A DNA stretch of 64,000 bases from Clusia tigrina. Taxonomy: Eukaryota; Arthropoda; Insecta; Diptera; Clusiidae. Location: the NCBI GenBank assembly GCA_920105625.2, contig OV050032.1:199213291-199277290 (forward strand). Direction: 5' to 3'. The position numbers were made by a program, and so were the translations under genes. Below are positions 56,516 to 64,000 of the stretch, piece after piece. Below the pieces are notes generated by a model that saw only the letters and a program-made list of their open reading frames with translations, ran no database searches and was not told the origin of the DNA. Position 1 is the first letter of the stretch, and each line of letters opens with the position of its first letter.

Positions 56516-57849
56516 TTGTGTGGGTTGACAAATGAATGACAAATATATGTAACCCTCCAAAAGTAGGTAGGTAGGTAGGTAGGAGTGGCAGCTTAGTACA
56601 CAAAAAGCACACTTGGGTACGCCTAAGGGCCCGTTGGGATACCACGGTGTGGCGCTGTTCAAGTACCGACTAAAATTCTCTTACTTAAAGATGGTGATAG
56701 GCAGCACAAGGACAGCGATACCCTTCAACGGTAGTCGTAAGACTAAGTTTATGTTATAGTGAATCATATGATTTATATAATAATGAAAAGATTGGATCCG
56801 TAGAGACTCATATCTCCAAAACGATTTCGCTGTTCAGTGCTTGTTCCGACATATCCACCAATACAAAAATAGAATACTATCCGTCAATTTCGAGTGATGA
56901 CCGAGTATTCCGCCACACTTGACCACAGTGTAAGGGCATTATGAGACGATTTGACTGATAACTCTCATTAGCAAATTACTTTTATTTCCGCGAAGCATGG
57001 AAGTGTGATTAATCTACATGAGGCATGATAATAGAACAAACATATTAGAACAAGCGCCAACAGGAGTGGGAGAGGAATACTGGTAACAATGTCCGGGCAT
57101 GAAATGAAGATATAATAGAACGATTAATAAGCAAAATGAAATGACAGAAGCACCAACTATTGGAATGTTGGATAGGTTGAGAAGATATGAATAGAGAAAG
57201 GGTATAAAGCAAGCAGCAATATTTTTGTGTGACAGTTCCAGTATTCATCGAACTGCAGAACTGTGAAATCATATTAGAGATGAGGATAATAATAATTAAA
57301 ATGAGTTTAAAGTTGAAGGACAAACTAAAAGAGAATAACAAAGGTATGGAAATGGGTCACTCAACAAGTACCATTCCCGATCAATAAAGGTATATGAATA
57401 TATAACCACAAGGCTGTGAACAATGTGGACAGCAATTCAATAATTCAAGAAAGTCACCAAACATGGTCGAAAACTGTGGCAATATCCTTCCTGATAGCGC
57501 AAATTTGGAACACTTTTAATGGTAGGTAATTATAGGAACAGTCATTAAACTGAAGGGATGTCAACTTTCTTTTATTCATTCCAGATTGTGTCCAGATGTG
57601 AACACTTCATAACTTGGCCTCAATGCGAGCCTTAATGAACCATCTTCCACAGAATTTCCGTTTTAATCAAGGAATTTATTACGATCCAACTTTGTTCCTC
57701 ATCTAGGAACATTCACTTATCCTGAGTTTTGGACGAACACATTTTGTTTTGTATTCTCATATGAAATTTCACACAGAAATTCGTGGTGGCTTGCTACAAT
57801 TCGTCACTGCTGACTGAATTCCTCACTAACTTCCCTACAAACTAACATC
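56516..57849. other. Intergenic; (GTAG)n and a GC-rich patch at 56565-56665
   Basis: (GTAG)5 at about 56563-56583 is followed by CTAAGGGCCCGTTGGGATAC and CACGGTGTGGCGCTG. This looks like a mobile-element end but is not assignable. The rest is AT-rich and unrecognised. Confidence 0.4.
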
Positions 57850-59412
57850 CTTGTTATTCAGTTTAATAGGAGCAATGAAAGGCCTAATGAGTTTGCATAC
57901 TTTGACGGACATGTTTATGATGTTTGCCATGTTGGAAACAATCATCAAAATGATGGCTTTAAATCAAAGAACGATGGTGACAACGATGACGAATATGTGG
58001 TTGATGATGACAGTGACTATCACGATGTTAATGATGAGCACGAACGTAGACTGCAACTACCATAACGAATATGGTGTATGTTGTGAAAGGAGGGTGGCAA
58101 AGAGGGATGCAACAATCAATATGATGATTAACTACGATAGGTATTGTAACGGAAAGGCAGTGAAATAAAACAACTACAATCACACTCTCATTTTCTCAAT
58201 TCCAATTCCAATGTGATTTTCCGTATTCTCCGACCCTATTTAGGACTGAATGGTGCAACTTGCCATCGGTACCGGGTGGTACAACAGAACCTGTCAGTAG
58301 GTGTGATGAAAATGTTGTCGAAGATGAAAATTTTGATAAGACGAACACGATGATGAACATGTGTACTACATGATAATGATGCAGTTTGAATATGCTTGCA
58401 ACGATTGTGACGAATATATGAAGGATGTTCGACGATCATGATAATGATGTCAATGACGAACTTGATCTCAATGGTGGGAAAGATGAGGAAGACTGGAATT
58501 ACTATGAAGAATATGTGGGTAATAATGATAATATGATGATAATGATGATGATGATGATGATGATGATAAAGAGCATGACAATGCCGCCAGTGATGAATAA
58601 AATATTCAGGATATTTAAGCGTAAGGATATAATTGAGCATAATGTTTAGATATGATTTCTTTCGGTATACGATGATGTTCTGACTATGATGATGTTAATG
58701 TGGTCGTAGATTACATTGATAACTAGAATGATGATCATCATTGTCACGATTATGATGAAAATTATAATCATCATCATGTCAAGGGTGATAATGTTTTGAC
58801 GAAGCTTACTTCACATTCTCTTATTAATATACCGATGATGATTGGCCTGGAATTGATATTTATCACAACAACCATGCTGAATATGTTGACGAGATGTTGA
58901 TGACAGTAATGAATGAGGTGTTGGAGATGACGATGATAATCTTTGAGATGGCAAATATGATGACGATAATGATGAATATAATAGTCATAAATTTGGCGGA
59001 GATGACAATGTAGACAATACGAGGAAGAATATATATTCTTGAATGCATCGAAGATGATTATGATGGAGTTTATGTTTATTACAATATTTTGACGATGATG
59101 AAGATAATAATGATGAATATGCGAAGGATGATGATGGGTACGATGGTGAAGAGTATGTGAACAATTATAATGGCGATTGGGATGATGATGACGATTACGA
59201 AGACGATGATTATGATGATGATGATGACGATGATTATGAAGATGACGACGATCATTATGATGATGATGATGACGATGATTATGAAAATGACGACGATGAT
59301 TATGATGATGATGATGACAATGATTATGAGGATGACGACGATGATTATGATGATGATGATGACGATGATTAAGAGGATGATGATTATGATGATGATGAAG
59401 ATGAAGGTAACC
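57850..59412. repeat. GAT/ATG-rich low-complexity region
   Basis: Interrupted GATGATGAT arrays, with the densest parts at 58537-58567 and 59175-59400. The last part has a regular unit of about 60 bp (GATGATTATGA, then GATGACGACGATNATTATGA). It gives poly-Asp on the plus strand and His- or Ile-rich frames of up to 224 codons on the minus strand. These are not genes. Confidence 0.9.
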
Positions 59413-59416
59413 TTTG

Positions 59417-61695
59417 ATTGAACAGACAATTGCAGATCGAACAGACAATTGCAGATTGAACAGACTATTGCAGATTGAACATACTATTGCAGATTGAACA
59501 GACTATTGCAGATTGAACATACTCTTGCAGATTGAACAGACTATTACAGATTGAACAGACTATTGCAGATTGAAGAGACTATTGCAGATTGAACAGGCAA
59601 TTGCAGATTGAACATACTATTGCAGATTGAACATACTCTTGCAGATTGAACATACTATTGCAGATTTAACATACTATTGCAGATCGAACATACTATTGCA
59701 GATCGAACAGACTATTGCAGATTGAAGAGACTATTGCAGATTGAACAGGCAATTGCAGATTGAACAGACTATTGCAGATTGAACATACTATTGCAGATTG
59801 AACATACTCTTGCAGATTGAACAGACTATTGCAGATTGAACAGACTATTGCAGATTGAACAAACTATTGCATATTGAAGAGACTATTGTAGATTGAACAG
59901 GCAATGACAGATTGAACAGACTATTGCAGATTGAACAAACTATTGCATATTGAAGAGACTATTGTAGATTGAACAGGCAATTGCAGATTGAACAGACTAT
60001 TGCAGATAGAACAAACTATTGCAGATTGAACATACTATTGCAGATTGAACATACAATTGCAGATTGAACAGGCAATTGCAGATTGAACAGACTATTGCAG
60101 ATGGAACAGACTATTGCAGATTGAACAAACTATTGCATATTGAAGAGACTATTGTAGATTGAACAGGCAATGACAGATTGAACAGACTATTGCAGATTGA
60201 ACAAACTATTGCATAGTGAAGAGACTATTGTAGATTGAACAGGCAATGGCAGATTGAACAGACTATTGCAGATCGAACAGACTATTGCAGATTGAACAGG
60301 CAATTGCAGATTGAACAGACTATTGCAGATTGAACATACTATTGCAGATTGAACATACTATTGCAGATTGAACATAGTATTGCAGATTGAACAGGCATTT
60401 GCAGATTGAACAGACTATTGCAGATTGAACAAACTATTGCATATTGAAGAGACTATTGTAGATTGAACAGGCAATTGCAGATTGAACAGACTATTGCAGA
60501 TTGAACATACTATTGCAGATTGAACATACTATTGCAGATTGAACATACAATTGCAGATTGAACAGGCAATTGCAGATTGAACAGACTATTGCAGATGGAA
60601 CAGACTATTGCAGATTGAACAAACTATTGCATATTGAAGAGACTATTGTAGATTGAACAGGCAATGACAGATTGAACAGACTATTGCAGATTGAACAAAC
60701 TATTGCATAGTGAAGAGACTATTGTAGATTGAACAGGCAATGGCAGATTGAACAGACTATTGCAGATCGAACAGACTATTGCAGATTGAACAGGCAATTG
60801 CAGATTGAACAGACTATTGCAGATTGAACATACTATTGCAGATTGAACATACTATTGCAGATTGAACATACTATTGCAGATTGAACAGGCAATTGCAGAT
60901 TGAACAGACTATTTCAGATTGAACATACTATTGCAGATCGAACAGGCAATTGCAGATTGAACAGACTATTGCAGATTGAACATACTATTGCAGATTGAAC
61001 AGACTATTGCAGATTGAACAAACTATTGCATATTGAAGAGACTATTGTAGATTGAACAGGCAATGGCAGATTGAACAGACTATTGCAGATCGAACAGACT
61101 ATTGCAGATTGAACAGGCAATTGCAGATTGAACAGATTATTGCAGATTGAACATACTATTGCAGATTGAATATACTATTGCAGATCGAACAGGCAATTGT
61201 AGATTGAACAGACTATTGCAGATTGAACATACTATTGCAGATTGAACATACTATTGCAGATTGAACATACTATTGCAGATTGAACAGGCAATTGCAGATT
61301 GAACAGACTATTTCAGATTGAACATACTATTGCAGATCGAACAGGCAATTGCAGATTGAACAGACTATTGCAGATTGAACATACTATTGCAGATTGAACA
61401 GACTATTGCAGATTGAACAAACTATTGCATATTGAAGAGACTATTGTAGATTGAACAGGCAATGGCAGATTGAACAGACTATTGCAGATCGAACAGACTA
61501 TTGCAGATTGAACAGGCAATTGCAGATTGAACAGATTATTGCAGATTGAACATACTATTGCAGATTGAATATACTATTGCAGATCGAACAGGCAATTGTA
61601 GATTGAACAGACTATTGCAGATTGAACATACTATTGCAGATTGAACAGACTATTGCAGATGGAACAGACTATTGCAGATTGAACAGACAATTGCA
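59417..61695. repeat. 19-bp satellite, about 120 copies, with higher-order duplications
   Basis: Unit ATTGCAGATTGAACAGACT with CATACT, CAGGCA and CAAACT variants. Nearly all units are exactly 19 bp. The rare variant GCATATTGAAGAG or GCATAGTGAAGAG falls at about 59870, 59946, 60136, 60212, 60440, 60630, 60706, 61029 and 61428. All spacings are multiples of 19 (76, 190, 76, 228, 190, 76, 323, 399). The pair 60136/60212 recurs 494 bp later (60630/60706), and 61029 recurs 399 bp later, which indicates block duplications of 26 and 21 units. Confidence 0.96.
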
Positions 61696-63234
61696 AATCA
61701 CCCAGGCTATATAGCAGGTTTTTCCATAAGAACATTACGATTTAGTATTGAAATAAGACACAGAATAAATTATCGAGATATCAGGCTGAAATTTATTCCA
61801 GGTGTAGTACAAATGTTCCATTTAACCATAGAATTCGTTCTCGTTGATATGAAAATATTTGTCATCTTTCTCTGTCATGGTCCCTCTCTATTTCCGTTCT
61901 ACCTATCACGCTCTTTTTCACTTTCTCTCTCTCTCTTCCTTTATCTCTTTCTTTCTATCTTTCTCTCTCTCTCTCTCTTTCTTTCTTTCTCTCTCTTCCG
62001 GATTCTCGGTTACCCTCTGTTTTGCTTTCTTCTCGTTTTCTCATTGCCTCCCTTTAATTGAACTGTCCAAAAGTCATCCTTCAGCGGCGTACTTTTCACA
62101 ATCCGCTGCTTACGTCAGCTCCAAGCTCCCTGTCCGAAGTCACAGGAGGGGCCGTTAGGTGCCACTGCCGGAGGGCATTAAGCAAGGTTGTAAAACTTTA
62201 TGGGATTTTCATTAAATCTGTTAATTGCATGCGACGCAAATGAGACTCGATGCCCAAGTTGAGTGAACAAACTTAATTTCCACTGATTTGACATTAATTG
62301 GATTCGTTCGCAAAAGCCAAACAAAACGTGAACACACGCAGAAATGCGGTCCGCGCAGTTTTTGTTTCAGGAAAAGAAAACGTGTAAAATTAATAAAAAT
62401 ATGAACTTAAAATGACGCTCAATAATTTAATTAATTTTATGCAAATTTTCCTTGTCGCCGGAGCTGTTCTGCTGGTCTGGTGCCTGCAGTGGCTATTTTT
62501 ATTCGCTCATGTGAAATCGATTCGTTTGCTCCGTGTGCCTGTCCGTCCGTCCGTCCGTCCGCTCGTCCGCAGCGCTGCCTTTCCGCTTGCGAAACGTGTG
62601 ATAATCGTGTTCCATCATCTTCCAATCCACTTGGCTGCTAATGAAGTTTGATTATTAAGTGATAATGTTGCATTCGGTGACATGTGCCCAGGCAGGTTGC
62701 ACCCAAGTGTGGTTGCAAAACAACAAACAAAACATATTCAAGTGCATTGTACCTTTGGGTATTTTCTCTCCTGCCTCAAATTAACATACACGTGCCGGAA
62801 AACCATGTCAGCGTTTTGTGGTTTCTTGTTCGATTCTCATTTATAAAGACTCATATATCTGATTATTACTAAGGGGGCTCAGGGGTCTACAATTCAAACA
62901 GAACGAAGAATCAACACCAGCGCAAAAGTCTCACTTCATTGGGGATATGAAACCTCAATGTCTGCTTGGAGCAACTATTGGGATTATAACAAAGCTTCGG
63001 AACTGAAGGCCCTGTTCCCTGCCGAAATAACTGATGAGTGTAGGGGTCTTATATCTAATGTCATACCCGGCTGAGTGGTCAAGGTATTTACATACATTGG
63101 TACCGCCTTTAACACCAGTAATGACGTCAGTCTGGAGGTAAAGCGAAGAATCACAATCGCTAATAGGTGTTATTATGGGTTCAGTCAGCAATTCGATTGC
63201 AGAACCCTCTATCGAAGGGCCCTCGACGAAGCTC
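61696..63234. other. Intergenic; (TC)n tract and (GTCC)n
   Basis: (TC)n-rich DNA at 61915-62010 and (GTCC)5-like repeats at about 62541-62562. The frame 62412-62651 starts with a hydrophobic stretch but runs into the GTCC repeat and has no family likeness. The rest is unrecognised. Confidence 0.5.
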
Positions 63235-64000
63235 ATTCATTCTGTGCTTCATTCTTCCTGTGCTTCATTCCACGTGTGCTTCATTCTACCTGTGCTACAT
63301 TCTACTTGTGCTTCATTCTACCTCTGCTTCATTCTACCTGTGCTTCATTCTACCTGTGCTTGCTTCTACCTTCGATTCACTCTAACTGTGCTTCATTCTA
63401 CCTGTGCTACATTCTACTTGTGCTTCATTCTACCTGTGCTTAATTCTACCTGTGCTTGGTTCTACCTGTGCTTCATTCTACCTGTGCTTGGTTCTACCTG
63501 TGCTTCACTCTACCTCTGCTTCATTCTACCTGTGCTACATTCTACTTGTGCTTCATTCTACCTGTGCTTCATTCTACCTGTGCTTGGTTCTACTTGTGCT
63601 TCATTCTACCTCTGCTTCATTCTACCTGTGCTTCATTCTACCTTCGATTCACTCTACCTGTGCTTCATTCTACCTGTGCTACATTCTACTTGTGCTTCAT
63701 TCTACCTGTGCTTCATTCTACCTGTGCTTGGTTATACCTGTGCTTCATTCTACCTGTGCTTGGTTCTACTTGTGCTTCATTCTACCTCTGCTTCATTCTT
63801 CCTGTGCTTGATTCTACCTTCGATTCACTCTACCTGTGCTTCATTCTACCTGTGCTACATTCTACTTGTGCTTCATTCTACCTGTGCTTCATTCTACCTG
63901 TGCTTGGTTATACCTGTGCTTCATTCTACCTGTGCTTGGTTCTACTTGTGCTTCATTCTACCTCTGCTTCATTCTACCTGTGCTTGATTCTACCTTCGAT
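63235..64000. repeat. 16-bp satellite (CTTCATTCTACCTGTG) with 176-bp higher-order unit
   Basis: About 47 copies of a 16-bp unit. The rare variant TTCGATTCACTC falls at 63371, 63643, 63819 and 63995. The last two intervals are 176 bp (11 units) and the first is 272 bp (17 units). As 16 is not divisible by three, all three plus frames stay open with a 16-residue period. The array runs off the end of the window. Confidence 0.96.

Noticed and set aside
58774..59448. 224-codon His-rich frame and poly-Asp frame on opposite strands
   Set aside because: Both are translations of GAT-rich low-complexity DNA. They have no unique segment and no splice or start logic.
62412..62651. 79-codon frame with a hydrophobic N-terminus as a small membrane protein
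   Set aside because: It runs into a GTCC repeat coding VRPSVRPLVR, and composition and context give no support.
63175..63987. 270-codon cysteine-containing periodic frame
   Set aside because: It is a by-product of the 16-bp satellite. All three plus frames are open over the same array.

Overview
This is eukaryotic, almost certainly dipteran, nuclear DNA. The spliced amino-acid transporter resembles fly members of its family, the core promoter is of the Drosophila Inr/DPE type, and the intergenic DNA is AT-rich and full of CA/TG, TA, GAT and TTG microsatellites. A tephritid-like fruit fly is my guess from the repeat load and the LINE tails ending in CCTAACCTAACC-like sequence. That species guess is inference only. 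No bacterial-type operon, CRISPR array or rRNA gene is visible.

Two protein-coding genes can be supported, both on the minus strand. (1) A complete four-exon SLC7/LAT-family amino-acid transporter, best matched to the minidiscs / y+LAT type. Its coding exons are 48194-47867, 25955-25737, 25676-25081 and 23203-22817. All splice sites are GT-AG, the phases fit exactly, and the joined product is 509 residues. The first coding intron is about 21.9 kb, the second is 60 nt and the third is 1877 nt. A well-spaced Inr (+1 near 49322) and a perfect DPE lie about 1.1 kb upstream of the ATG. (2) The first coding exon (10866-10723) of a LIV-1-type ZIP (SLC39) zinc transporter, with a signal peptide. No later exon is visible between it and position 1, so the rest of the gene must lie outside the window.

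Everything else is mobile-element debris and tandem repeats. Non-LTR retrotransposon (LINE) remnants lie at about 14640-15060 (jockey-like, +), 18480-18945 (RNase H, -), 19290-21660 (RT plus RNase H, +), 26530-27350 (RNase H plus tail, -) and 32210-32960 (R1-like RT, +). Short 3' tails of one LINE family lie at 6598-6775, 24745-24995 and 29370-29545. A foldback-like element with about 130-bp inverted arms lies at 17334-18339. A tRNA-derived fragment and a 34-bp inverted repeat lie at 52800-53350.

Tandem arrays make up roughly a third of the window by my tally and are mutually unrelated: 144-bp (1-1450), 129-bp (9097-9605), 11-bp (12108-12450), about 20-bp pyrimidine (12608-13278), 128-bp (23450-23965), 112-bp (28571-29130), 132-bp (30940-31560), 47-bp (40347-42757), 21-bp and 24-bp (43735-44670), about 50-bp plus GA runs (50097-51592), 19-bp (59417-61695) and 16-bp (63235-64000), among others. 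Several show higher-order periodicity. Most long open frames in the window are by-products of these arrays. I did not find a convincing new molecular system. The most interesting signals are the nested higher-order repeats, many of them inside the giant transporter intron, and the inverted-repeat structures.
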